NCBI GenBank assembly: GCA_025617745.1
Contig: CM046863.1
Span: forward strand, 2,294,001-2,358,000
DNA length: 64,000 nucleotides
Source: Heliocidaris erythrogramma
Lineage: Eukaryota > Echinodermata > Echinoidea > Camarodonta > Echinometridae
Reading direction: 5' to 3'
Shown here: positions 25,252-37,140 of the stretch, piece by piece
Layout of the letters: each line of letters begins with the position of its first letter
Position numbering within the stretch: the stretch's first letter is position 1
Notes under the pieces: model-generated
Databases searched by the model: none
Told to the model about the DNA's origin: nothing
Seen by the model: the letters and a program-made list of their open reading frames with translations, nothing else
Program-made: the position numbers and the translations under genes

Positions 25252-25545
25252 TTCGGGTACCAAAAGGTAAGTTCTCGGGTGCAAACGTTAATTTCCAGGT
25301 ACCCAGCGTTAATTTTCGGGTACCCATAGTTAACCGTCGGGTACCCAAGGTTAATTTTCGGGTACCCAAGGTTAATTGCTCGGGTACCCATAGTTAATTT
25401 TCGGGTACCCAAGGTTAATTGTCAGGTACCATAGTTAATATTGGGGGAACCATAGTTAATTTTCGGGGAACCAGTATATTTTCGGGTACATGAGGTTAAT
25501 GTTCGGGTACCCATAGTTAATTTTGGGGTGCCCAAAGGTACACAA
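25252..25545 (+). repeat. 21-bp minisatellite, unit B
   Basis: Copy of the GGTACCCAAGGTTAATTTTC array before telomeric array 3. Confidence 0.9.
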
Positions 25546-25551
25546 CCATAG

Positions 25552-26949
25552 CCCTAACCCTAACCCTAACCCTAACCCTAACCCTAACCCTAACCCTAAC
25601 CCTAACCCTAACCCTAACCCTAACCCTAACCCTAACCCTAACCCTAACCCTAACCCTAACCCTAACCCCTAACCCTAACCCTAACCCTAACCCTAACCCT
25701 AACCCTAACCCCTAACCCTAACCCTAACCCTAACCCTAACCCTAACCCTAACCCTAACCCTAACCCTAACCCTAACCCTAACCCTAACCCTAACCCTAAC
25801 CCTAACCCTAACCCTAACCCTAACCCTAACCCTAACCCTAACCCTAAACCCTAAACCCTAACCCCCACCCTAACCCTAACCCTAACCCTAACCCTAACCC
25901 TAACCCTAACCCTAACCCTAACCCTAACCCTAACCCTAACCCTAACCCTAACCCTAACCCTAACCCTAACCCTAACCCTAACCCTAACCCTAACCCTAAC
26001 CCTAACCCCCCCCCCTAACCCTAACCCTAACCCTAACCCTAACCCTAACCCTAACCCTAACCCTAACCCTAACCCTAACCCTAACCCTAACCCTAACCCT
26101 AACCCTAACCCTAACCCTAACCCTAACCCTAACCCTAACCCTAACCCTAACCCTAACCCTAACCCTAACCCTAACCCTAACCCTAACCCTAACCCTAACC
26201 CTAACCCTAACCCTAACCCTAACCCTAACCCTAACCCTAACCCTAACCCTAACCCTAACCCTAACCCTAACCCTAACCCTAACCCTAACCCTAACCCTAA
26301 CCCTAACCCTAACCCCTAACCCTAACCCTAACCCTAACCCTAACCCTAACCCTAACCCTAACCCTAACCCTAACCCTAACCCTAACCCTAACCCTAACCC
26401 TAACCCTAACCCTAACCCTAACCCCTAACCCTAACCCCTAACCCTAACCCTAACCCTAACCCTAACCCTAACCCTAACCCTAACCCTAACCCTAACCCTA
26501 ACCCTAACCCTAACCCTAACCCTAACCCTAACCCTAACCCTAACCCTAACCCTAACCCTAACCCTAACCCTAACCCTAACCCTAACCCTAACCCCTAACC
26601 CTAACCCTAACCCTAACCCTAACCCTAACCCTAACCCTAACCCTAACCCTAACCCTAACCCTAACCCTAACCCTAACCCTAACCCTAACCCTAACCCTAC
26701 CCTAACCCTAACCCTAACCCTAACCCTAACCCTAACCCTAACCCTAACCCTAACCCTAACCCTAACCCTAACCCTAACCCTAACCCTAACCCTAACCCTA
26801 ACCCTAACCCTAACCCTAACCCCTAACCCTAACCCCTAACCCTAACCCTAACCCTAACCCTAACCCTAACCCTAACCCTAACCCTAACCCTAACCCTAAC
26901 CCTAACCCTAACCCTAACCCTAACCCTAACCCTAACCCTAACCCTAACC

Positions 26950-26990
<41 letters not shown>

Positions 26991-27118
26991 CCCTAACCCT
27001 AACCCCTAACCCCTAACCCTAACCCTGTTAACCCTAACCCTAACCCTATTGTAACCTATTGTTAACCTAACCCTAACCCTAACCCTCTAACCCTAACCCT
27101 CTAACCCTAACCCTCAAA
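25552..27118 (+). repeat. Interstitial telomeric array 3, (CCCTAA)n, 1.57 kb
   Basis: Roughly 260 CCCTAA units. Variants with an extra C (CCCCTAA), CCCTAAA and a C9 run are scattered inside, and the last ~120 bp degenerate into CCCTGTTAACC, CTATTGTAACC and CCCTCTAACC. Variant repeats at the right edge match the usual proximal side of a telomere tract. Unique sequence follows at 27119. Confidence 0.97.
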
Positions 27119-28110
27119 ACCTACAATAAGTCGCCAAAATTATTTTTTTTGCTTTATACATTTTCTGAAAGATGATATTCTCAGCTTTCCAATGGTATAT
27201 CACTTTTCTAGTTTACTCAATGATAACACCTTTAAATATCACGTTTAGTATCAGTATCTAACCAGCAATCAATAACTCCTATTCAGAGAAAATGGCCATT
27301 CATGACGCAAAATCCTCATTTGGAATACCTATACCCCGTTTTCGAATCTGCCTCTCCTTCTCTTCGCCCAGCACTAGGGCATAAAGGCAAAACTTTTAAT
27401 CACCTGTTTATTGGCACTGGCCTAATCTCGCCAGCAGCTCATGGTCACAGGGAGACTTGAATAGGAGCAGGGAATTGTGTGGGTTTTGGAATGGGCTGTG
27501 TGTACGTGTGTGTGTGTGTGTGTGTGTACTGTATCAGTGGGCCTCGCCTTTGGGTGTGAAGTGCATGCTCTCTGTTATATTCATGTATTTTCCTTATTTC
27601 GGGGTCGATATTTTTCGTTCGAATTTGGAAACGGATCACCATTGAATTTGTAAATAGAATATTCATTTGAAAACTTTATAAAAACTGGAAGAAATTGAGT
27701 TTACTCTGAATGGTCAACCGCAGGCAGAGATCTCTGTCACCCTCTTACGTAATGTGACAGCTGTTGCTGTCATTAAACCCTGGCTTGCCACGTGTCGATA
27801 GAAAGTTATCCCACCATGGGGATTAATATGTTTGGGAATGAAACCACCAGATTCTCAAATAAGCATTTCGAGATCGGGGTATAGAACCCCACTTTGGGCC
27901 ATACAAAATGGGGTTTGCTTTCAAACGGGGAATTGACGGCATGTTAAGTTCGGGACAAAAGAGTGTTAAACCTTCGCTCCCTGTGTGCGTCCAAGTAAAA
28001 CTGGGTATTTAAATGGCCATGGCAACCGGTATGAAGGGATTATCAGATTAGGCTGAATGTTGGCAAGCTGCTCCAGGAGGACCTATTCAGTACTCACTCC
28101 AGAAATCAAT
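27119..28110. other. Unique sequence, no gene seen
   Basis: Contains a (GT)n microsatellite at about 27500-27530. The short ORFs here show no recognised domain. Confidence 0.5.
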
Positions 28111-28114
28111 TTAA

Positions 28115-28431
28115 AGCGAGCGACAAGTCGCAATCTATGGGCGGTTTTACAGTTGGCTGCTCCTTTCTCTGGATCAAAGTTCAATTAAGTGACTTCAATT
28201 TATCGCGCGCAGCTAATAAAAGTTCGCACATTGACCCAAATTTGAGTAAACAAGATCGCGCGTTCTTTATTCCAGTATTTGAATCTCATTGGTCGGTTAC
28301 GTATGTAAGGATTCGAGTTAACGATCACGCGAGGAATTCGGCAATAACATTCCTTCGGTAGCGCACGATTGGACCTGATTGTATACGAATTTCCCCCAGT
28401 CAGGCCCATGGATTACGACTTGCCACTCCCT
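28115..28431. mobile_element. MITE with TTAA target site (copy 1)
   Basis: Flanked by TTAA (28111-28114, 28432-28435). Inverted ends of about 28 bp: AGCGAGCGACAAGTCGCAAT on the left and the complement of GATTACGACTTGCCACTCCC on the right. 317 bp. A TTAA duplication is typical of piggyBac- and Kolobok-type transposases. A second copy lies at 47200-47526. The overlapping ORFs on both strands are incidental. Confidence 0.8.
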
Positions 28432-28446
28432 TTAATACCTTTATAT

Positions 28447-29154
28447 GCTTTTCACACTTACTTTTCTTAACCCCGGACTATCGTTTTTGCTTTTCACACT
28501 TGTTTTTTTAATCCCATACTAAGTGCTTAGCCGGGGTTGAGAAATTTTCCGCTTTTCACACTATGCGATAGCTCATGAATATTGATATCTTCACTGACAG
28601 GATGACTGACTTATCAAGCCCAAAGGACGCACAAAGATCAACTGGCTTACTAAGCATCAACAAATAGCCTGATGTATAACACTACTATCTCATACGAAAG
28701 AAGAAGAGATATCTTCACTATCGCCCATGCCTCGTAAAATACTAGTCGTCAAGATCAAGCATGTACTACATAATTGTATATGTACATGTACTTGCAACGC
28801 ATGAACGCATGAGGTAAACAGGTGAACTTTCGCACCCCGGAAGCTTTATAAAGAAATGCATAATAATGAGCACGTTGTCTGTGATGACCGGCATGTGTGG
28901 TCCTTAGCACCGCATTTTCTTTTCGTTTTCACACTTGCATTCTTAGCACCGCAATTGCCCGGCTAACCCTGCTTTTTTGCGGGGCCAGATAGTCCCATAC
29001 TAATTGCGGGGTTAGCCCACTTTGGTAAAAGTAAGTGTGAAAAGCAAGTGGGCTAAGCTTAACCCCGGAAATTTGTGGGGCTAAGACCCCCCCCCCCCCT
29101 CCTTAGCCCCACCAATTTACCGGGGTTAAGGGAAATTTTGCAAGTGTGAAAAGC
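28447..29154. mobile_element. Fold-back element with GCTTTTCACACTT ends
   Basis: Starts GCTTTTCACACTTAC and ends AAGTGTGAAAAGC. Inner copies of CTTTTCACACTT and of CCGGGGTTAAG occur in both orientations, giving nested palindromes. 708 bp, non-coding, with a C-run near 29087. ATAT-like sequence on both sides may be the target site. Confidence 0.6.
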
Positions 29155-29584
29155 ATATTAGAGGTCAAGTAGTAATTTGGCATTGATTGAAAATATTACA
29201 AATTTCGGCGATTTCGATTTTTTAGCTCGACAGGTGAAAAAAAGGAGTCATTTTAAAATGCCCCCTAAACATACTTCTAAGTTGAAATATGAATCACTTA
29301 TGACTCACAAACTTGAGCCATGATATAATGATAATGAAACTACCCATTTCTATCAAACACAGAAAATCGACTGATCCAAGCAAATTTACTAATTTGGGCT
29401 GTTTGCTACGTTGTGGTCCGTGCGACTTATTGTAGGTTTTCAGGCGGCGAGTCACATTTACCCTACATGCATGCATGTGAACGGTGCAAAATGGTAGGAA
29501 TGCTCGCAAAGGAGTGGAGATGGTGCACACTTGTGTGCAGGCTTGAAATCCATTGACCAGGGTTAATAAAAAATAACATTGTAA

Positions 29585-30118
29585 CCCTGATAGCAGACCG
29601 ACGTCATAAAGACGTCATATTTACGTCATATTCTAGTCGTAGCTTGCACGTCGTCTTTAAGACGTCAAAAACTGACGTAAATACAACGTCAATATGACGT
29701 TAATACGACATAAATATGACCAGAATATGACGTATTTATCGAGTCTTAAATAGGTCATAATGACGTCATATTCTGGTCGTAGCTTACGTCATTTTTACGT
29801 CAGGAAACGACGTCAATAAGACGTCTTCTTGCACCAACGCACGTCGTCTTTAAGACGTCAAAAACTGACGTAAATACGACGTAAATATGACGTTATTATG
29901 ACATAAATATTCCCTAAATATGACGTAATTATCAAGTCTTAAAGACGTCTTTAAAAAGTCATAAATTCATGTTAATATGACGTAAATACAACATGAATAT
30001 GACATCTTTATGCCAACTACGACATAAATATGACATGAACATGTCTCGAATCATGTCAACCACGACGTGAATATGACATGAATTCTTATGTCATAAAAAC
30101 ATAAATATGACAGAAAGA
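29585..30118. repeat. GACGTC-rich transposon end, left-type
   Basis: Begins CCCTGATAGCAGACCGACGT and continues with many GACGTCATA-like direct and inverted repeats. The complement of the same start closes the repeat at 51427-51718, so these are terminal parts of one transposon family. No transposase is attached. From 30013 it merges into a block duplicated at 33914. Confidence 0.6.
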
Positions 30119-30535
30119 CATCTTTATATTTTGATATGCACATTTCATGAGCAGTATCCTGTAAGGAAAACATCTATTAAAGTAGTGTAATAAAGATATT
30201 TATGCAGTGTAATTACCATGTTCATTAGGGTGCTATCAAGGTTTTTCTTACATGATACTCACATAAACCATGACCGCCTCAAATAAATAAGAAATAAACA
30301 AAATTAATTAGGAACTTATTTACAAACTTTTAATCATCCATAAAAACATTCTCTTCCAAATCAAGCTGGTTTATAGTACAGGCAATGAAATCAATTGCAT
30401 AAGGCTATAGGACTGGCCCTAATTCTGTTGGTGTATATATCAATTACAGACAAGATAAAAGGTTTAATGTATTCCCCCCCCCCCCCCCCAAAAAAAAAAA
30501 AACAAAAACAAAAAACAAAACAAAACAAAACAAAA
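30013..30535. repeat. Duplicated block A (copy 1)
   Basis: About 520 bp repeated at 33914-34440 in direct orientation with few changes, including a C-run then A-run and (CAAAA)n at its end. Confidence 0.85.
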
Positions 30536-31549
30536 CAAACCACAAGTTAAAATGAGCAGTGACACGAGTTGCGAAACCCAAAGTTTGATGCTAATCATTG
30601 AGATATTGAGTATTTCTACTAATGCTCTACCATTACTTGCAACGTAGGTACGATGTCAATCTTGAAAATATCATCTTTGTAGGGCAAGTGAATTATGTCT
30701 CTAAATCTGTTTGACTACGGAGAAATTCGTCTTGCAGGATGTAAATAACGCATGTCTTGCATAATCTAATTTAAAAATATGCTTCGACTTAGGTGATTGA
30801 ATTACAGGTCGACTTAAAAGTATGCACAGTTGACTAGTTTCTTTTTGTTGGTTCCTGCCATACACAAACACATAAAATATCCACAAACAATCAATCTTGT
30901 GCAGCAGTAATATATAGGCTCTCAATACGCAAAAAATGGAACCCACGAGATCCTGATTTGCATCAAATTGAATCACACAAAATAAATACTATTGACTTTA
31001 TTTGATTGAGTATTATATTTCCCATAGGATGATACCAAGATCAGCCAAGTTGGCTCATGCGTTCAAGTGTTAGGGCCCTTTCCATGAAGAACTCTATTTT
31101 CCGAAATTAGCGAATTTCGGGAAGAAATTTATGTGAGATGAAAATAATTCTGACACTGGGTAGTGTTTTATACGCTCTCCGCCAATTTTTAAAGGCGGCG
31201 ATGAAAGGCTTCAACTAAAAAAATGACGTTTTCAAAAGTCAGCAAAGCATATGAAGCACCATTAGTAACCTCAAATACGCTTCATTCAGCATGAACATGG
31301 ATGCAAAATACGAAAATGTGCAGAATGAAGTTCTTCAGGTAAAAGGCTCTAACATCTGAACGCATGAGCCAAAATAAATGACATTTGTATCTTAGAGGAA
31401 AATTAATACTCTATCGAATTAAGTAAATAATATTTACTTCTCATACTTCAATTTGATGTAATTGAGGATTTCTTGGGTTCCATTCTTTGCAGGCCACCCT
31501 GTATAAGATACTGCATTAAAACATGGTTGCAAATTAAAGCATAATAAAT
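30536..31549. other. AT-rich sequence, no gene seen
   Basis: Short ORFs only, including a 91-codon minus ORF at 30701-30976 without recognisable domain. Confidence 0.45.
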
Positions 31550-31559
31550 TTAAATCTTG

Positions 31560-31730
31560 TTATGAAAAACAAATTTGATATAACAAACTCTCGTTAAAGC
31601 AAGATAATTCTTCTGGTCCCATATTTTTGTATTCTGTTGTTTTTTAGCCTCAATATAATAAGGTTTCAGTAAAGATGTAATTTCATTGGTCCCAAGGACT
31701 CGGTATAACGAGGTTAAACTGTACATTTGC
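31560..31730. mobile_element. pogo/Tc1-like transposon end fragment
   Basis: The minus strand from 31726 reads TACAGTTTAACCTCGTTATA, a terminus typical of pogo/Tigger-type elements as I recognise them, followed inward by CCGAGTCCTTGGGACC. A degraded related motif (CTCGTTAAAGC) occurs near 31590. No transposase is visible. Confidence 0.4.
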
Positions 31731-31998
31731 GTATAACCGGCAACTTGTGTAATCTTGACAATATTATTAGGCACAGGTAAATTACGTAAATATTTCACCA
31801 TGAAGACCATGCTCAGTTATCTCATGCAAGGATTGACAACATTGTCATATCAGATATAAGATTATTTCTGAGAAAATACTATATACAACATCATTATCAA
31901 CATAATATAAAAAGTTATGAAAAACAACCGAGAAGTTTAAAAAAATACTAACATGGTCAGCATTTGACATATACAATGGCTAAGAAAATAACTGGCGA

Positions 31999-32275
31999 AC
32001 ACTATGAACATGGCGAACAAAGAAGCGGACAAAATATACAGCTTCTCGTTGTACCTTCCACAATTGCCCTGGTAGACAAAAGAACATCCCTTCATTTCTA
32101 TTATGTAAAAATATGTAGAACAGGTGTCACATGCATATTCACCTGGTCTACTTATTTCACATAATAGTAATGAAGGGATTTTCTTTTGTCTACCAGAGCA
32201 ATTGTGGAGGGTACAATGAGGAGCTGTATATTTTGTCCGCTCTCTTTGTCGTCATGTTCATAGTGTAAGTTGATA
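31999..32275. repeat. Imperfect palindrome, ~115-bp arms
   Basis: 31999-32115 is complementary to 32155-32275 with about 85-90% identity around a ~40-bp loop. Both arms contain GCGGACAAAATATACAGC and TGGTAGACAAAAGAA. RNA from either strand would fold into a long hairpin. Most likely a fold-back MITE. Confidence 0.7.
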
Positions 32276-33484
32276 TGCAGCTGCATTACTGGCAAAAAAA
32301 AAGTACATAAAAGTGGATACCCGTATAATGTGTAAAAGAATGCATCAATTGGAATGTAGACATGTACAACATCACTGTCAAAAGCTATACTTATAAAGGG
32401 TGCACTTACGATGGTTAGAATTATTTCATTGAGATGAATACTAGTTTTTGGCATTGGTATTACCCTGTGAGAATTTCAAGTCCAACAGACTGATTTTTGG
32501 CAAGTTACAAGCAAAAATAGAAACAGTTGGCCAAGGTATAAACAATTAAGTAAAAATGAGCATGAAGATCGTGCTTAGAAGATATTAACTTTGAAAAAAA
32601 AATGATTTTGTGAGAGATCCTACATTTATACAAGCACTCAAGACCATCCCTGATATAAAATATGTTCAACAGTGTAATTAAGGCCCGTTTATTAACAATT
32701 ATTGCATGAAGTCAGTCATGCAAATGGAAGCACAAAAATCACCAAAGACTTGACTTGATCAGTTTCAACTACCATAATCACTTACATCAAACAAAATTGA
32801 AAAGACAACATTTTTCTACAAAGACTTATGCAGATGATTTCTTCCCGTCAGTCAACTTTTCTTATTCAAATAACAGCTGAAGTCTAACAAATTGTCACGC
32901 ACATTACAAATTAAACAGCTTTTTAAAAATATGATTTTTCAGTTAGTTGTACCAATTCACTGCGACTTTTTCATATGGAAATACCAGTTTATATGTTACG
33001 CTTCATGAAATCATGAGAAACTGTCAAATGACACAGTTGGTATAATGCGAGCTTTCAGTACACAATTACTGCTGTATTTTGTAAGTTAAACTTCACGAAT
33101 GGCAAAGTGTCTCGGTTCCGAGGAATTAAACTTAGTTCACAGTCGAAACAAAAACAACGAGAAAAACGATAATACCTCTTCAGTATGTTCTAGTATTATA
33201 TTCTACATGTAGTAGATATATGTATTTATTATGTACATGTACACTGTCGCTCTTGATAATGTAAAAAAAACACCTTTCCTGATTGAGGTAGTTGGAAGCA
33301 TGGAATATAGTCTTGAAAATATCATCTATAATAGGGCATCTCAATTCTCCACTCCACCTTCGTCTGACGCCATTTCCACGCTTATCATGACATGACCAGC
33401 TCCTCATCTGGCAGCTCCTCCTCTGGCAGCACCTCAACTGGTGGCCCATCGACCAGCGGCCCCTCAACCAGGGGCCACTCCACT
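32276..33484. other. AT-rich sequence, no gene seen
   Basis: Only short unsupported ORFs. A Glu/Pro/Val-rich minus ORF near 33385-33480 comes from a short CTGGTGG/CAGCTCCTC repeat. Confidence 0.45.
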
Positions 33485-33912
33485 ACCTTAATTTTTTGGT
33501 ACACGTACTTGAGGTAGTGCTTGATACCCTTCTCTACCTGTAGTAAAGAGCATGTTGAGAATTTCTCTTGGAGAGTTACTGCTTCTGCAAAATATAGGGT
33601 GAAACAAAATGACAAATCATATAACATGATTGGTATGAAATCTTTGACACTAAAACCTCCCTGCTTACAATTATTGAAGGAAAAAACCCTACCGTGGATA
33701 AAAATTAACACCTTTCAAGCTAGTAGGATGATAGGTGAAAGCGTAAATCTGAATAAGTGCCGAGATGATTTTTTTTAAAAAAGGGACAGAAATACTAGCC
33801 AATCCAGACCACACTCTGTTGAACCCTAATCCCATGGGGGGGGGGGGGGGGGATTATAGCCCCCCCCCCGCTGTGATTTTTTTTTCGCCGTGCATCGAGA
33901 CCGATCAAAATT
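33485..33912. repeat. Duplicated block B (copy 1)
   Basis: About 430 bp repeated at 34445-34872 in the same orientation, including a G-run then C-run. Together with block A it gives the order B-A-B in 33485-34872, i.e. a tandem duplication of about 960 bp with the last copy partial. Confidence 0.85.
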
Positions 33913-33913
33913 T

Positions 33914-34405
33914 GCCAACTACGACATAAATATGACATGAACATGTCTCGAATCATGTCAACCACGACGTGAATATGACATGAATTCTTATGTCATAAAA
34001 ACATAAATATGACAGAAAGACATCTTTATATTTTGATATGCACATTTCATGAGCAGTATCCTGTAAGGAAAACATCTATTAAAGCAGTGTAATAAAGATA
34101 TTTATGCAGTGTAATTACCATGTTCAGTAGGGTGCTATCAAGGTTTTTCTTACATGATACTCACATAAACCATGACCGCCTCAAATAAATAAGAAATAAA
34201 CAAAATTAATTAGGAACTTATTTACAAACTTTTAATCATCCATAAAAACATTCTCTTCCAAATCAAGCTGGTTTATAGTACAGGCAATGAAATCAATTGC
34301 ATAAGGCTATAGGACTGGCCCTAATTCTGTTGGTGTATATATCAATTACAGACAAGATAAAAGGTTTAATGTATTCCCCCCCCCCCAAAAAAAAAAAAAA
34401 CAACA

Positions 34406-34436
<31 letters not shown>

Positions 34437-34440
34437 CAAA
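33914..34440. repeat. Duplicated block A (copy 2)
   Basis: Direct copy of 30013-30535. Confidence 0.85.
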
Positions 34441-34444
34441 ACAA

Positions 34445-34872
34445 ACCTTAATTTTTTGGTACACGTACTTGAGGTAGTGCTTGATACCCTTCTCTACCTG
34501 TAGTAAAGAGCATGTTGAGAATTTCTCTTGGAGAGTTACTGCTTCTGCAAAATATAGGGTGAAACAAAATGACAAATCATATAACATGATTGGTATGAAA
34601 TCTTTGACACTAAAACCTCCCTGCTTACAATTATTGAAGGAAAAAACCCTACCGTGGATAAAAATTAACACCTTTCAAGCTAGTAGGATGATAGGTGAAA
34701 GCGTAAATCTGAATAAGTGCCGAGATGATTTTTTTTAAAAAAGGGACAGAAATACTAGCCAATCCAGACCACACTCTGTTGAACCCTAATCCCATGGGGG
34801 GGGGGGGGGGCATTATAGCCCCCCCCCCGCTGTGATTTTTTTTTCGCCGTGCATCGAGACCGATCAAAATTT
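34445..34872. repeat. Duplicated block B (copy 2)
   Basis: Near-identical to 33485-33912; the G-run length differs. Confidence 0.85.
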
Positions 34873-36084
34873 CGCGTTGAAACTTTATGACTTATTTCTA
34901 TCGAGTCTCCCGCAACTTTTGAGGCCAAATTCGCGTTTACCGGGTACCCGGTTCCAAAGTTACGCATAATCTAAAAAAAAGCGTCGGGACAAAAATCGCT
35001 CCAAAACGTACAAATCACGTTCAAATTCATAAATGTATGATTAGTTTTGCTTTTACTGATTGAAATGAATCAAATTCATGCTGTTTATGATTCAAATAAA
35101 GTCACCAACAAATTTCATTGAAAAAACAATAAATAGAAAAAGGTAAAAAAACAAATACATAAGAAATTCAAAAAACAATAAAATACATAAATTAATTACC
35201 GTACCAATTTGTTTTTGGAGTTTATTTGTTAAATACATTACAAAGAATATCTTGACAAAATATTAGCACATTTGGAGCTTCATTTAATGATTTACAGCAA
35301 TGAGTCTGAGTTTACGCAAAAATTAGCTTATTTTGGGAAAATTGACTATGCAATATTGTAGATAACGCTACCAGCGACGTGCATGCCGATTTTCGGCTGA
35401 GATCCTAGGGGGGGGGGGGGGGGGGGCATAACCATGGACTCAAGTGATTGAAAAAGCCCAATGGGATTAGGGTTAACAACTACCAATTCATGAGATTCTG
35501 GTAAATGTCCTAGGTCTTTGCCAGGCCCGCAATTCACGAATTCCTTTGTCCCAACCTCGATTCAATCATAAAAAATCATTAATCAATAACAAAATAGTTA
35601 ATTACAGAACTTCGGTACAACAATAACATCACCATGCCAAAGACTATGAAAACAAAAGCAAACTAGAGCACAACTTCAATATCTTGTCCTGCATCTGGAA
35701 ATCGTGACCACATAGTGTGAAAATGTTGTCTTTCATGTCTTTACCATCGTGTAATTTCTTCCGTGTTTGATTTATACCAATATCGACGGTCGATTAGTAA
35801 GAAAGTGCATGACAAGAATGTTTAAATCGTATTATCAACATTCAATTTTCTTTGAGTGTGAGCTCTAAAGAAAGTATACATGTAATTAAATTATTATGAT
35901 ATTCCGCTATCATAATAATCTGCTATCACAATATTGAACATGTCACAAACAGATTATCAGTAGTTTAAATCTCAACAATCTTTGAGCCGTAAATTGAAAA
36001 TTTGAATTGTTTAATTTGTCTTAATAGTTATCTATCATTTTGTGAAGGTTCAAGACTTTTCAAATCTTCCTGCTTCGTGCCTTT
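34873..36084. other. AT-rich sequence, no gene seen
   Basis: Contains a 20-bp G-run at about 35409-35426. No supported gene. Confidence 0.45.
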
Positions 36085-36115
36085 TTGTATAAAGTCAACT
36101 CCGCCCAACTCGACT
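36085..36115. repeat. Inverted end flanking the DIRS insertion (left)
   Basis: TATAAAGTCAACTCCGCCCA is complementary, with two mismatches, to TTAGGCGGAGTTGACTGTATA at 43032-43052 on the other side of the DIRS element. This suggests the DIRS element landed inside an older element with inverted ends. Confidence 0.4.
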
Positions 36116-36767
36116 CCGCCAAAGTCGAAATTCTCGACAAGAAAAAAACAGTCCTGATTTTTCTCCATGACTTGCATGTGTTATTTCTCCGCCATAGTCG
36201 ATTACATATAAGTCGGTATGCTCTTATCTCCAGGGAATTCCCTGGTCCGTTACGAAATAACATGTGCACATTCACTCGCATAAGTCAATTGGGAATGTCT
36301 GTAATTACGTCCATGCGTAAACACTGCCTTCGGGCCACTGGTCGTAAAAATTCCGCAATGGAAAGTTACTAGAATAACCACAAATTTGACAGCTGGCAAT
36401 TCGTTGCCTGTCCAGTCAATGTTAGGCACATGACGTAGTCAACCACGTGCGCATGCCATGCATTGTTTTGTTTACATCCAAATGTTTTGCATGCGCGGTC
36501 GACGTTGCGCAATGTTTTTTTTTCCTTGTAAATTTCAACACGTGCAGCGCATTCAACACGAACAGTGCATGTACATGTACATTTATCTTCCCATCTTTTT
36601 AAAATCCATATGGCCCCTCACCCACCCCTTTTCCAAAGCCTGCCATGTAGGCCCCCAGTCGATTACGAGTGCGATCTCATAATGCAACCACGCAAGTCTA
36701 AAATATATACGATAAATGTAGTGAACTTGTAAAATCAGCACTGATTTTCTTATTTACTATATAAATC

Positions 36768-36915
36768 TATATACCTACCTATTATGCCTGTAGTCTTGAC
36801 TACGGGACCCCTTCGAGAATTTAACACACATGAGTCACAATATTGTGCGCACCCCCCGTAATCCTATTGTCCCCTTCGCCACTCACGCGCGTCAACACGC
36901 TACGGCCATCTTCCT
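36768..36915 (+). repeat. DIRS inverted terminal repeat (left)
   Basis: Runs from TATATACCTACC to GCCATCTTCCT and is almost exactly complementary to 42572-42719. Beyond it, towards the edge, lie 40 bp of left-specific end (36728-36767). Confidence 0.9.
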
Positions 36916-36978
36916 ATTTTGCGAGCAATCCCAAGTAGAAACATGTTGCTTGCAAGGAGCGGGGAAGGAGGGAGGGTC

Positions 36979-37073
36979 ATAGGTAGGTATATAGATTTAT
37001 ATAGTAAATAAGAAAATCAGTGCTGATTTTACAAATTTACTGCAATAAATCATATATACCTACCTATTATGCC
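36979..37073. repeat. DIRS internal complementary region
   Basis: The first part (36979 to about 37032) is the reverse complement of the left end 36728-36780. The second part (about 37031 to 37073) is the reverse complement of the right end 42697-42738. The join reads ...ATTTTACAAATTTACTGC..., which is what would result from joining right end to left end in a circle. In the DIRS-1 model this region templates circularisation. Confidence 0.9.
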
Positions 37074-37140
37074 AGACCAGCGCCAACTCAAAGACCGGGA
37101 GGCATGTTTCGAGCAGAAGGAAATAGGATTACACCAAAGA

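Larger units (their letters stand above)
15955..25551 (+). repeat. Subtelomeric unit B (~9.6 kb)
   Basis: Second copy of 6462-15954 in the same orientation. It differs by a shorter telomeric array, one extra 183-bp monomer, small indels (for example near 17820, 18945 and 19045) and scattered substitutions. It is followed directly by telomeric array 3. Confidence 0.92.
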
